A stretch of 64,000 nt of DNA from Aphrocallistes beatrix (GCA_963281255.1 OY725494.1:1439934-1503933), one strand, 5' to 3'. Counted from the first letter of the stretch, positions 22,222 through 32,854 are shown. Program-made: numbers and translations. The notes: a model not told the origin generated them from the sequence alone.

Positions 22222-22500
22222 TCAACTGGGTCTTGGATTGCTGCAGAAAAGACTAGCACAGCTTTGTAAGACGGAATCCTCTTTCATCAACCAGTGTAGA
22301 GCAGACTTATCACACCGAGCGAATGCATGTAGAAAGGGAAGGCTGTCACAGATGTCGTTCCCAAACGCCTGCTTTATAACCTTTATGTCATACAATACGG
22401 TTGGTTTCCCTTTATCCGAGTAGAAGTATATCTTTGTACTGTTGTTAATTTCGTGATACCTGAAAGACAGCTTCCTACAGCCTCCGCCACGAAATTTCAC
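22222..22500 (-). pseudogene. TE-associated protein fragment (…LPFLHAFARCDKSA…)
   Basis: The 92-codon frame contains IKVIKQAFGNDICDSLPFLHAFARCDKS. It resembles the segment '…LPF.HAF.GCDTTS' of a widespread animal protein family that I know only as uncharacterised, in which a cysteine-rich CXC-like motif follows near the C-terminus. Here the downstream motif lies 100 bp away on the opposite strand, so the gene has been inverted or rearranged. Confidence 0.4.
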
Positions 22501-22604
22501 TCTCTGAGGAGCTCCTTCCAGGTGATGTTGTGGAAGGGCATGACTGATGATATGGAGGTCACGGATGGGGATGGGACTGTCAAGATAACAGCCTAATCCC
22601 AGTC

Positions 22605-22826
22605 ATGATGGACGCTAACCATGCATCCGAAGCACTACTGAAAATGATTTATTGTAACTGTTCTACTGGCTGTAGTAGTCTCAGATGTAGCTGCAGGAAA
22701 CAAGGACTAAACAGCTCTCAAGCATGCGGGCGATGCCAAGAGAACAACTGCGACAATGTGAGCGAAAGAATTGCATCAGATGATGAAACGGAATATAAAA
22801 CTGAAATACGAGCATATCTATCAATC
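22605..22826 (+). pseudogene. Cysteine-rich CXC-like fragment
   Basis: The frame reads ALLKMIYCNCSTGCSSLRCSC, then RKQGLNSSQACGRCQENNCDN: nine cysteines in CXC-type spacing, possibly a zinc-binding module. It matches the C-terminal part of the family whose middle part lies on the other strand at 22222-22500. The frame is truncated by a pogo-like MITE at 22829. Confidence 0.45.
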
Positions 22827-22955
22827 TACAGTCAACTCCGCTTAAAAGGACTACAGGTTAATCGGGCCGACAGCTTAATCAGACCACTTTTGTCAGGACC
22901 GGATTATTTATCACACATAGAGCTAATGGAAAATATAGACACGTATTTCTATATA

Positions 22956-23434
22956 CAGTACCCGGACAAAAGTATTTGCACACTTCATTATCTCACGTGC
23001 ATTTGATACTAAAATGGGTCTATTCATGAAAATTAAAACTCCGAAACGGTAAGCGATACAACTAATCGGGTTTCAAATTCACAATCTTCGCATTCAAATT
23101 AGTTATTGTGGGAAATTTCTAATCAATTATTAATTCCCAATGTTCTCAGATTATCAATCACTGCCACCTTGTGCCACATATGTCCATTTTTATCACTATA
23201 CATGATGGTGATGTACTACCCCTTGTGCCACAGGTTGATAATTTTACTCGTTGGATTCAGCAATTTATTAGAAATATTCAACTATTACTAATTCGAATGT
23301 GAAGATTTCGAATCTTAAATCAGACTCTTAATAGCTCTTAGAGTTTGAATTCTTTTCCCTTAATGAAAAGATCCAATTTAGTACTATTTGTATGGGGAAT
23401 AATATAGTGTACAAATACTTTTGTCCGGTTAGTG
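22956..23434. mobile_element. Mariner-like MITE with CCGGACAAAAGTATTTG ends
   Basis: The left end CAGTACCCGGACAAAAGTATTT (22956) and the right end AAATACTTTTGTCCGGTTAGTG (to 23434) are inverted repeats flanked by TA (22954-22955 and 23435-23436). The interior is also an imperfect palindrome (arms such as CCTTGTGCCACA). No transposase is present. Confidence 0.75.
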
Positions 23435-23436
23435 TA

Positions 23437-23614
23437 CAGTCAAGGTCGCTTATTATGAATCCACTTAATATGAACATTCGTTTATTATGAACTAAACTCC
23501 TGGTCTCAAATTTCATTTTTTAGATAGGATTTGTATCGATTCAAGTTCGCTCAATATGAAGTTATGAACAAATTTTTTGGTCCCCTGGTGGTTCACAATA
23601 AGCGACTCTGACTG
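23437..23614. mobile_element. Pogo-like MITE E (CGCTTATTATGAA type)
   Basis: 178 bp with ends CAGTCAAGGTCGCTTATTATG and CACAATAAGCGACTCTGACTG, flanked by TA at 23435-23436 and 23615-23616. Its left TA is the same TA that ends the mariner-like MITE. It is the same family as 25060-25244. Confidence 0.75.
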
Positions 23615-24229
23615 TATTTGGAATAGGATTCTCTGCTTAATCGGACCAAAATGTCCTCTCACAGATGTGGTCCTATTAAACGGAGTCGAGTGTTTTTAAC
23701 AATCTATCCCATCTAATTTTCCATTTTTAAATTTCATAGGTGTTAAAAGAGTCAAATTTATTTTTCCCATTAAAAATACACTTATGCCACCCAGCCGTAA
23801 GTAATAATATTTTAAAACCAACATTTAGACTATTTATATTAAGAAATTCGTACTCAGCAAGCATAGCCGAGAAAAACAAGGGGTCACTCGATATGGTTTC
23901 TACCAAATTTGGAGATCGGAATTTTCACATTCTAGGCCGTTTCTAGGGAGGACCAGAAAATATTTGCCCAAAATATAGTCAATATATATATCAAATTGTC
24001 GGAAATTTGATGCTGAGCACGAATATGACAATAAAAATGATCTGCAATCATTTGAAAGTTTAAATATCCGTTTTCAAAACAGGCGATTTGTATAGTCCGG
24101 GGTCAACGACGGAGTCGTACCAATCCACTTTCGGATAGTCCGATTTCGGTAAACTTTTAGTATGTCACTCTTAAGACATGATACTACTGAAAAATGCAAT
24201 AAAACAATTTCTTGCAATTATTTTGGGGT

Positions 24230-24460
24230 CATACATCATATTGACCTGACTAAGTGTATTACCTCCTCTGAACAGTCTTAGATATCAATGGTCGAGCCAA
24301 AACATATTTGGTCAACACACAGTTAACAATATGTGTTTGTAACCATCTGTGCTGGCGGGCATGTCACAAATCAGATCCATTCCAACGATTTCCACGGCCG
24401 ATCTGGAGGAGGTATAGGTTGGAGCAATTTGTGTTGATTTGTTTACTATGTTTAACATAC
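24230..24460 (-). pseudogene. Integrase core N-terminal part
   Basis: Minus-strand LQPIPPPDRPWKS, then (one frame over) IVGMDLICDMPASTDGYKHILLTV, TKYVLARPL and SKTVQE match the linker and first-Asp strand of integrase cores. The catalytic Asp position in the …LTVVD… strand is not preserved. It continues beyond the inverted-repeat nest as 20545-21736. It is out of frame in places and dead. Confidence 0.55.
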
Positions 24461-24479
24461 AAAACTCATCCATTGTTCG

Positions 24480-24800
24480 CTTATACTAATGTGACTAAAA
24501 AATCTACAATGGTTAAGAAATCTATCATCCATGGTTCGCTTATACTAATGACTGAAAAATCTATGCAACAGGTCTAAATCTAGTCTTTTAACAATTTCAA
24601 AAAACTATATCAAAAGCTACGATTTTTTTTGTTCGTTTGTCTGAATTGATTGAAGAATTGGCGTCGAAGAGATTTCATAGAGATCCGAAAATTGGCATGT
24701 ATGTAGATGTCAAATGATGAGTCTACAATTATGTTCAAGATCTAAGCGAAATTTACACGCCACTGCAAAAAAATGGAAGACAATTTTAAAACACCTTTTC
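24480..24800. repeat. Inverted tandem-unit copy and a repeat shared with 32220-32350
   Basis: 24480-24575 matches the start of the 18831-19195 array in inverted orientation. 24640-24790 (TTGATTGAAGAATTGG, GAGTCTACAATTATGTTCAAG) resembles 32228-32350, an unclassified short interspersed repeat. Confidence 0.5.
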
Positions 24801-25594
24801 TATACAATATGGATGACTTCACTCACATAATAGAAATCATTGTACGACATTATAAAGACTGCCATTATTATTAATACTTCAAAGCAATAACTTATATAGA
24901 TATCTCAATATCTTTGTAATGTATAACAATAAAAAAGGTTATGTGTATATTTTCACATCTTTAATATATATTTTCACACCATTAGACGAATTTTGAAAAA
25001 TATGCCAGGGACTATATTCCAACGGTTTACATGTGGTTTAGTGGTGTAGATTTCGAATACAGTCTGGGTCGCTTATTATGAACACTTTGGGGACCAAAAA
25101 GTATGTTCATAATACAGAGACTTCATATTACGCGAATCCGACCTAATACAAATCATATGGAACCTGTTGAATTGGGACCAGAGACTTAGTTCATAATAAA
25201 CAAATGTTCATATTAAGCGGTTTCATAATAAGCGAACTAGACTGTACTATATTTCCAGATCTATATGAAATTTATTTGTTTACTTTTGCTTACAATAGAT
25301 ACATGAAGTGAACAAACCTCATTTGTATGCTAGAGACTAGCTTTCAATGGTTGACATGAGGTATAGATTTCAATATTACATTTTCAGATCAAAATGATTA
25401 TTGTTTTTTTAGCAGATAAATTCTAAAAATGAGCTAGAGAATAGCTTCAACTGTTGTTTTGATAAAAGAATGAGGCAATAATAAGGGTATACACAAACTA
25501 TATCAGATAATAATTTAGATGAGAAAAAATATTGTTCATTAAGAAAATAAAGAGGAACATGTAACGGTGATAAAGGAACCTACTAGCATCTTCA
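24801..25594. other. Intergenic DNA with one MITE, otherwise nothing
   Basis: AT-rich. The only element I recognise is the pogo-like MITE at 25060-25244. Confidence 0.4.
25060..25244. mobile_element. Pogo-like MITE D
   Basis: 185 bp. The ends CAGTCTGGGTCGCTTATTATG and TAATAAGCGAACTAGACTG are inverted repeats with TA on both sides (25058-25059 and 25245-25246). It is a sister of 23437-23614. Confidence 0.75.
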
Positions 25595-25914
25595 TTGATC
25601 AATTTTTGCCTCTATCTACTAAAGCTAACATATCGCAGAGGATTTTGTAGCTATTCTTCAGAAGAACAGTATGAACTCACTAATTGCTCTATGCTTGGCA
25701 AAACCTTCAATAATGATAGACATTCTGAAGTGATAAAAAGAATTGAGAATACAATACACTGTCCACTACAGTGGATTGCTTGTCTATTATACACAAATGA
25801 ACTATCTTTTATAGATTATTCTCAAACAGATGGAAAATCAAGTGGCACCTCTTCCTTAAAAGGATTAATTGGAAATTGACTAGAAAACTATCTCAAGAAA
25901 AGGTAAGATTCTCG
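25595..25914 (+). pseudogene. TE-associated protein fragment (…WIACLLYTNEL…)
   Basis: The frame, in order, includes LTYRRGFCSYSSEEQ, CPLQWIACLLYTNELSF and IDYSQTDGKSSGTSSLKGLIGN. It resembles the 'LQWLVCLLH.NELPLRHL…LDGKT.GP..FSGPIG' signature of an uncharacterised protein family common in arthropod and cnidarian genomes. After the stop, LENYLKKR leads to AAAAG|GTAAGA, a good 5' splice site, so this may be one exon of a multi-exon element. The upstream and downstream parts are not found here. Confidence 0.45.
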
Positions 25915-26294
25915 CAAATCTCCTAGGAAATGTTATCCGGAATATACTATCTAACGACTAACGGCCCTCTACGATAACACAATTGCCATCCAATTTGGTA
26001 ATTTTCCAATAAGCTGGGTTCTAGAACTCTTTGGATTACACAATGCAGGTTGGAAATCTCTAGGTTATTTAGTTTTAATACTCTATGCTAAATCAATGGC
26101 ATGAAGATGTTAATCATAAATAAATATTCTGAACTTTTAAGTTCCTTGTTGGTTTCAAATAAAAAGACACCTTTTTTTGCACAGGTTGTGCAAGTTACTT
26201 ATTATATGTTTGACTCTTCTAATTCGTTTGCTACCTCAATAAGATCAAGTCAGAGCTAAAATGAAAGGCGCGTTGGCAGACTGGAATATATTGC

Positions 26295-26905
26295 ATGGAA
26301 CGGGCAAGCTGCGTTTGTCAGAATCTTGAAGTTGTCAGTTGTCAGAATGATTGAAGTTGTTATTTGTCAGAACGGACTTTTGCAGATTTGGCAATTGTCA
26401 GAATGGACTTATGCAGAATTGGCATTTGTCAGAATGGATTTTTGCAGAATTGGCATTTGTCAGAATGGACTTTTGCAAAAATTGTCAATAATAATAAGGG
26501 GGGGAAAGCAGCATTTTTTGTTTAGAATATTAGGAATTTGAAAGTGAAAAGGGCATTTCTGAACCGAGGGATTGACGGAGTGGCATTTACGACTGACTTT
26601 TACCATTTTGTGGTGAAATATCTATGAGAAAGGGAAGAAAGCGGAATTTTCTCATGTGGCAATTCTACAATTATCCATTCTGACAAGTAACAATTCTGCA
26701 AAAGTCCATTCTGACAAATGCCAATTCTGCAAAAGTTCATTTTGACAAATGCCAATTCTGCAAAACTCCATTCTGACAAATGCCAATTCTGCAAAAATTC
26801 ATTCTGACAAATGCCAACTCTGCAAAAGTCCATTCTGACAAATGACAACTTCAATCATTCTGACAGCTTCAAAATTCTGACAAATGAATGCAAGCCCCAT
26901 GGAAC
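26295..26905. repeat. Foldback built of 31-32-bp tandem units
   Basis: The plus-sense unit TTTGTCAGAATGGACTTTTGC, then AGAATTGGCA, is repeated about 5 times at 26330-26490 and about 7 times in inverted form at 26660-26870. Outer arms (CATGGAACGGG and CCCCATGGAACC) are also inverted. Frames of 71 and 84 codons with peptide unit NGLLQNWHLSE come from the repeat. Confidence 0.8.
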
Positions 26906-27567
26906 CATGATTTATTGAAATTGGCAAGGTATCAAATTGATTAGACGAAAAATGTTTTTCACAACCTTTATTATATAAGGACCAATAGTATGGTATCCGT
27001 TGTCGAAATTATGTTATTACATTCTGCAAAATATGCTATATATATATATATATATATATATAAACTTTCTGACCTGTTTTGAGACAAATTTCATGAGTTA
27101 TTAATGCCTGATTTTGCCTTTTTTCTAAACAAGCCGTTTGGAATATTGAACCTTTATCTTATCGAACGTAAGAGCTAAACATTCATATTTCATCTTTTGA
27201 TAAGAAAACCCTAATTCCGATGTTAATAATATAATTCATCCTTCTAAATTAAAAGGTTTTCAGTTATGAGACAATTTATGCACAAAAGTCATATTTAGTA
27301 AATTATCCCATATTTCGAAAACCTTTGAACATAGAAATATGAATTATAATATTACTTACTATTGGGAAGATTTGTCATAATCCAAATCAGATACACTAAA
27401 ATAATGAACTGCGAATTAGCAGTGAATTACTAGTTCAATATTATTCTCATTTAAAATGTCAACATGACATTTAAATCTATTAAAACAAAATTTAGAGATT
27501 AAAAGCAGTAAAAGAGAATAATATGCATAATAATTTATATAAAAATAGCATAATAGAAACAAAATAA
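26906..27567. other. Downstream flank of the host exon; (TA)n microsatellite
   Basis: Contains (TA)n at 27037-27062. No gene is seen. The 3' untranslated region of the minus-strand exon ending at 27568 probably starts here; I could not pick a convincing polyadenylation signal. Confidence 0.4.
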
Positions 27568-27856
27568 TTAGACTACTGAAAGATGATGATTTGAAACATC
27601 ATGGCGATAATATCCATCTTGAGCACTAATATGATATTTTGCACGATATTTGGGCTCATATGCTTTCCTGTTTTCTGGTGGTCCCGGAACGGGTGGTATA
27701 ACACTTTGGTTAACTGGAAAGGAAAAATTCTCTTCACCAAATCTTGATTGAGTCGCAATCTTATCATCATATGTCCCAAATTGTACTGAATGTTTGAGAT
27801 GTGGGTTTATAACTTCAACTCCTCGAAAATGATCATAACCATGGGGAATAAGAGCC
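27568..27856 (-). CDS. Terminal exon of an unidentified host gene
   Basis: Minus strand. The 3' splice site ACATGTCTTTAG|GG precedes an open frame. The first base completes a codon, then the frame reads ALIPHGYDHFRGVEVINPHL, FGTYDDKIATQSRFGEEN, VIPPVPGPPENRKAYEPKY and ends HHLSVV with TAA at 27568. The 95 codons are rich in Tyr, His and Pro, without repeat-like composition. The phase needs a preceding exon that ends with two spare bases; the exon at 51584-51967 does exactly that (…FLK-AG). I do not recognise the family. Its Tyr/Pro-rich, low-hydrophobic style would suit a structural or ciliary protein, but that is only an impression. Confidence 0.55.
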
Positions 27857-28576
27857 CTAAAGACATGTTAATTTAATATACTAGAATGTACAAAGGGAAA
27901 TTGCCGATTTATACAAATTGAAATATAAAGGATTAAATTGAGAAAATTGAAATTTTCAGAAATTATGGAAAACAAATTTGGCAAATAAGAGGTTTAAATA
28001 CCTAGTAACTGAAAATGTTAATAAGGACAGTTACTCGGAACAATTTGCAAGAAATATGGAATTGGCTAGAGAAATCTCATTATTTAGAAAAACAAAACTT
28101 GTTGTTTTAATAAAATATGTATTGGCATTAATTATTTATATTTACAGAAAACAAAAAAGATATAAAATTATTTTAGATCACAAATTAACCAATTTTTTAG
28201 TTAGTTCTGATTAAAAAATATTTAGGTGATAATTATCATAATATAACGACGTCGGGAAACGGGATCAGGGAACATGGGTCCCGTATAAATTAGCCGTCGG
28301 GAGACAACCGGGTTTCGCGAAATGCACTGTAGAATTTGATTTTTCCAGATATATAATTAACACTCGATATATAATTAAAACATTGTTCCATGTGTTTTAT
28401 GTAGTTTGCTGATATTTCGAAGCAAGATCAAAATCTGGAAACCTTCGAATTTGTAGAATCTGTAAGAAAGTTATGAGAATGCAGTGGAGTATCGACGTTT
28501 GCATGCATATTTGAAAACGATTCATTAAGTTTAATTTATAACCGGGTTAATTTGGCATTAATACCTGAGAATTTAC
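27857..28576. other. Intronic or intergenic DNA with a weak plus-strand frame
   Basis: A plus-strand frame after a possible acceptor (ATTTTCAG|AAATT, 27962) reads FKYLVTENVNKDSYSEQF and ARNMELAREISLFRKTK to about 28110. It could be an exon of an unknown gene, but nothing supports it beyond composition. Confidence 0.25.
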
Positions 28577-28718
28577 TCAAAATCTAGTATGTGTATTCAC
28601 GTTGGAGCAACAATTGACGTTTCTAAAATAAGATAAATCATAAGATATTTCACAGAAATGGCCAATCTTGGGTTTCCTATATTGAGCAATACCGAAACCC
28701 GCAATCGGAAAAGATGGT
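28577..28718 (-). CDS. Possible alternative terminal exon
   Basis: Minus strand. A strong acceptor (TTTCTAATGTTATCAATCCC, then AG, with a branch-like TTCTAAT) precedes a frame that, with two bases from the 51584-51967 exon, reads R-PSFPIAGFGIAQYRKPKIG, HFCEISYDLSYFRN and stops at 28577. It could be an alternative last exon of the same gene, or chance. It lies inside the inferred long intron. Confidence 0.3.
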
Positions 28719-28926
28719 CTGGGATTGATAACATTAGAAATAGTGTGTGTGCTGATGTACATACCATAATCATTACAAACACATAGTATTGCTACTATTG
28801 TATGATGCATAGTCAAAGTAGTGTACCAAGGATAAACGCCCCATGCCTGCACGATATGGCAAATGTGCAAAACATTATCTTAAAGGAATTTTGAATTTAC
28901 TACAACAGTAATACAATCCTGGTTAA

Positions 28927-30824
28927 GGATACTTACTGCCCGCGAAAAATCTATAATTTGGCTTACAGAATACGATGAAAGTAGAGCTATTAGAGATGTT
29001 AAGCGTGGGCAGGTATCTCCGTCTAGAAATACTTGCACATTCCAAACCATTTTTGATTATCATTTCTAATTTGGAAATACAGTGTCACATTTTTTTTTCG
29101 TTTGTCTCTAGCACATCTTATTGGTAGAAATCCGGCCACTCCAAGAATTTCATAGGACATACCCATGGAAACAAATGCTTCCAAAATCGAATCATTTATA
29201 GTCTATCATATTTGCCACTTCATCCAAAAGAAAGTTAAAATACAAAACTGTAAATTTTATTGGGGGCCAAAAACCCGGCCAAAGATCGGCGAAAAACGTC
29301 TGTTTTTTTTGGTAAATCAGGAATAAAATCAACAAGTTATATGATATCGAAAATAAAGTGGTCCATCGCCTAATGATATAGAACAACTCTCTACTTCTAT
29401 CACAAACAATTTTGACTTAAAATTTTGTAAAGACGGTCACTTTTGAAATTTTAAATACCCGAGATATAGAGATTTTAAGTATAGACGTTAAGAACAATGT
29501 AAAATGAGTTATTAAAAATTTAAAAAAACATTCAAAGGCATTTATCCAGATTTATACTGAGGATTTAGGTACATTCGAACCAAATATTTACATAAAATAG
29601 CAAAAGTACACTGAAATCCAGAAATTTCCTTGAGGCTACCAACCCAGAATATTTTGAGATAATTGTTAATAATAATTCATATTCCTAGCGCTACGAAGTA
29701 TAATTCATCAGTTAAGAATGAACAAAGAGCAAAAAGTAGATTAGTAAGTAAGAGAAAGTCTACGACTTTTAGTTTCCAAGTTAGGATTTTCGAAAAATGC
29801 TACGTCATCATAAGATAAAAATTAAAAAAAAAACTTACAATCCATAGGATGCAGTGCAATTATTATCAATGAATCATATATGCAGCCTCATAAAAAGTGT
29901 ATTAGGAAGTGAGAACAAAGAATTTGGGCTTATATTTACAGAGATAGAGAGATATCTCTTTTTAGACCCTGAGTGGGGGGTTTTGACCGAATCTGGGAGG
30001 TCCAAGGCCAGAACTTTCAAAATAATCATCAAAGGTTCTCCAAATTTTCTGTACACATTATTAACGACAATTGTATTCATTATAGCATAATAGCCACATT
30101 TGGATATACTATATTTAATGATTAGATTCGCCATTTTCCAATATATCGAAAATTCTCCATTGAATCTGTATTACAATCAAATCAATGATAACTCGAGAAA
30201 TATCATTTTTTTGACAAAGGATTGTTTGGGAACCTATATATTTTTGCATATATCCTTTCATTTAAGATTATAATAGATTATATATCTTCACTAGTTTTTA
30301 AGATATGACATCGGCCTCTTTCGGGACCATAGAGAGATATTACGACCGAATTTTACATAGAATAAGCGATATATCACGAAAAAAAGGACGGATCAGAACA
30401 ATTTTTTTTGAAACGATCAGAATTTTATTTCTGATCCAATCAATGATCAAAATATCTTATATCAAACAGGTGATTTCCCGAGCATTATATAAATGATCTC
30501 CCTTATAGTGCTATTTTGTTTGGATTTTATTTGGCCTTTCTTCTAAATATTTGTGTTATATAATCTCCAAAGTGGCCAAAACAGGTCCATATCATTAAAA
30601 AATATCAAATAAGTTAAAAACTAATTGTTGAATGCTTCAAAAACCTCCAATAAATTTTCATTTTATAGTAATGCTAAACTTTAGGGTGTAAACTCTTAAA
30701 AATCAAAATAAATACCGTCCAACTAGTACTATCAGATGGTAGACCGCTCAGTAATTCAATGAAATTAACAAAAAAAATATTGCAGTTTTTTTTACGCCAG
30801 GTAAGGTTTTTCGAGGGCGGTTCC
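28927..30824 (+). mobile_element. TTAA-flanked non-autonomous DNA element, copy 3
   Basis: 1898 bp, colinear with copy 1. The left end GGATACTTACTGCCCGCGAAA follows TTAA (28923-28926). The right end TTTTTCGAGGGCGGTTCC is followed by TCAA, a decayed TTAA. Shared interior landmarks are TAGAGATGTTAAGCGTGGG, CTACGTCATCATAAGA and GACATCGGCCTCTTTCGGGA. Short frames inside it are not conserved between copies. Confidence 0.8.
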
Positions 30825-30828
30825 TCAA

Positions 30829-31194
30829 TGATGAAGTGACAATTGTCGCACTGTTAAACTAAATGGTATTCAATTAGATACACGTTGGATGCAAGGTATT
30901 ATACAGCCTTCCAGAGATACGCTCCTAATCTAAAATTTATAAATTTTCATACTCCTAAATCAATAAATGACATTATAATAATAGGTAAATTGGGTATTTT
31001 TCAGAATTTTGACGCTCCTAAACACCTTGCAGCCTAAAATCATACGCCTAAAGGAGCGTCTCGCGCTCCTAGATAATTCCTTGGTTGGATGATACTTCAT
31101 AATCCCTATTTATATATGAAAAATAACGCACATTTGATAAGATATGTAGTGTGATTAGTGCTGTAAAATACATTTATATGCAAGTATATATATA
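30829..31194. other. Gene-free stretch, nothing recognised
   Basis: AT-rich. A palindromic phrase around 31045-31075 (AGGAGCGTCTCGCGCTCCT) stands out. I see no gene. Confidence 0.4.
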
Positions 31195-31932
31195 CACTGC
31201 AGTATCGATTATACGAACTAGTTGGGACCCAAACTGTTGGTAAATCGATCATCCTTCATAACTTAATTAAATTTTTTGTCAAGACTTGTGGTTGGAAATA
31301 AATACAAACAAATATTTTTGGATTTTATAACACCGTCGAATTCTCTGATTCGAAATATAATATAGGTGACTCCGCTTAATCAGGACACTTTGCTCCCGGA
31401 TATTTTGTCCCGATTAACCAATGAAATTTAGCATTAGCTTTTATGCATGGGAACCATTTCATTCCAGGAGACTTGTCCCAATTAAGCGGTTGTCCCAATT
31501 AACCGGTATCCTGATTAAGTGAGGTGCCCTGTATAGAGTTATACATATACAAATAGTATTATTCACTGAACAAACATTATTTCGCTCAATAAATAGGATG
31601 CTGAACTAGTCCTAGAAAATTTGTCAACCATTTTAGATATCTAATTATGCTTGTTTGGAACTACAAACTTCAAGTCTCAGATTACGCAATTCATTATATA
31701 ATTCAAATTTAAACTTCAAAAGTCAACCATTACTTCATTCGAATCATGTATCTATCGATATGAATTAGTAAAATCGATAGTTTGAGTTCGTATAATACTA
31801 CGTCATTTGTATACATACTACATATGCAATATTGATATAAAAGACAACCAAAATTGTTTTACAAGATACAAATATTATAATTATTAATAAAATGAATTTG
31901 GAGAGGGAATTTATCAAATCGATACTGCAGTG
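31195..31932. mobile_element. Tc1/mariner-type MITE with CACTGCAGTATCGAT ends
   Basis: Perfect 15-bp ends CACTGCAGTATCGAT (31195) and ATCGATACTGCAGTG (to 31932), with TA on both sides (31193-31194 and 31933-31934). 738 bp including a nested pogo-like MITE at 31363-31530. No transposase is present. Confidence 0.8.
31363..31530. mobile_element. Pogo-like MITE C, nested
   Basis: 168 bp. TAGGTGACTCCGCTTAATCAG at the left and GATTAAGTGAGGTGCCCTG at the right are inverted repeats, between TA at 31361-31362 and TA at 31531-31532. It lies inside the MITE at 31195-31932. Confidence 0.7.
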
Positions 31933-31934
31933 TA

Positions 31935-32397
31935 TAAGGGCCGTGATAGAGCAATCATAAAATTCTGCACAGTAGATAATGAAAGCAGTAGAACTAAGCT
32001 AGTGGATAAGGTAGCTTAATTATTTAAATGCACTATATACAGGATGGGCTGTATAAAATTGGTTGAAATAAATTATTAAAAGTTTCTAAACAAAAGAGAT
32101 AAATCAATTCGGTGAATTGCTATCAGCGGTGGCCAAAAGTTTAACTTAAAACGATTTAGCGACTTCACCTACAGAATTTGTGCATCTTATATATTTAAAC
32201 GAAATGGTCATTTTTCTTATGTTTTCCAGAATTGATTGAAGAACTGGGAGGTGCTAGAAATGTGAAATTTGGCACACAGGTAAATAATAATGAGCCTACG
32301 ATTAAGTTCGAAGATCAAGGCGAAATTTTCAACCTCGCGGAGATAGATGACAAATTGTGCTGACCAATCAAATTCGTTTCATTTATAAAGCAAATAC
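31935..32397. repeat. Flank of the P-like nest, with a short repeat shared with 24640-24790
   Basis: 32228-32350 carries the GAATTGATTGAAGAA unit of an unclassified repeat. The last bases ATTGGGG (32398-32404) are the target duplication of the P-like element. Otherwise nothing is recognised. Confidence 0.5.
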
Positions 32398-32494
32398 ATT
32401 GGGGCATAGCCTAATCTATATAAGGCCTCACAGTAACTAATGAATATTTGACCAAGGATGCACAAGTCGAGGTAATATATTAAACGGATTACTT

Positions 32495-32805
32495 ACATGT
32501 CGGCGGCCGACATATAAGCAAATATGGCCGCCATATAAGGATAGTTCATGTACACCTGTCCCTAGCCGACATATAAGCAAACATGGCCGCCATATAAGGA
32601 TAGTTCATGTACACCTATCCCTAGCCAACATATAAGCAAACATGGCCGCCATATAAGGATAGTTCATGCACACCTATTCCTAGCCGACATACAAGTGAAT
32701 ATGGCCTCCAAATAAGGATTCTCATGCGTTATTATGTATGTTTAGCAGCCATATAAGCGAAAATGGCCGTCTAAATAAGGATTCTCCATGCATACATGCT
32801 ATCCC
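32495..32805 (+). repeat. MULE 5' subterminal tandem repeats
   Basis: About five units of 60-65 bp with core ATATGGCCGCCATATAAGGAT, each holding the palindrome ATGGCCGCCAT and CATATAAGC. The inverted right-end set is at 36815-36945 (about two units). Such subterminal repeats are candidate transposase-binding sites. Confidence 0.85.
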
Positions 32806-32847
32806 TACTGCCAAATAGGGACTCTGACTGAGTCTTGCATGAAGAAC

Positions 32848-32854
32848 TATAAAT
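32848..32854 (+). promoter_or_regulatory. TATA box of the MULE transposase gene
   Basis: TATAAAT sits 79 bp upstream of the first ATG (32933), directly after the subterminal repeats, in a GC-neutral context. Position and sequence fit a core promoter. It is inferred, not tested. Confidence 0.5.

Larger units (their letters stand above)
22829..23692. mobile_element. Pogo-like MITE F, split by two younger MITEs
   Basis: The left end CAGTCAACTCCGCTTAAAAGG (22829, after TA) pairs with the right end TATTAAACGGAGTCGAGTG (to 23692). The two halves are separated by 22956-23614. Interior phrases (TTAATCGGGCC, CTTAATCGGACC) match the other pogo-like MITEs. Confidence 0.65.
21737..24229. mobile_element. 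Large inverted-repeat element (FB-1 family) with nested fragments
   Basis: The arms 21737-22185 and 23765-24229 are inverted copies of each other. They start ACCCCAAAATAATTGCAAG and end CTTGCAATTATTTTGGGGT, and include the FB-1 core (CTAGTAACGGCCTGGAATG). The 1.6-kb interior holds protein fragments on opposite strands (22222-22500 and 22605-22826) and a stack of three MITEs (22829-23692). The whole interrupts the minus-strand integrase: coding blocks resume on either side (21736 and 24237). No clear target duplication is visible. Confidence 0.65.

Noticed and set aside
26600..26854. 84-codon frame with repeated NGLLQNWHLSE peptides
   Set aside because: Product of 31-32-bp tandem units in a foldback, present in mirror form on the other arm.
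28718..28870. Upstream exon with a 46-nt intron (ATTATG|GTATGT to AATCCCAG)
   Set aside because: Splice signals are attractive, but the joined frame gives an unrecognised hydrophobic peptide and conflicts with the phase that fits the host exon.
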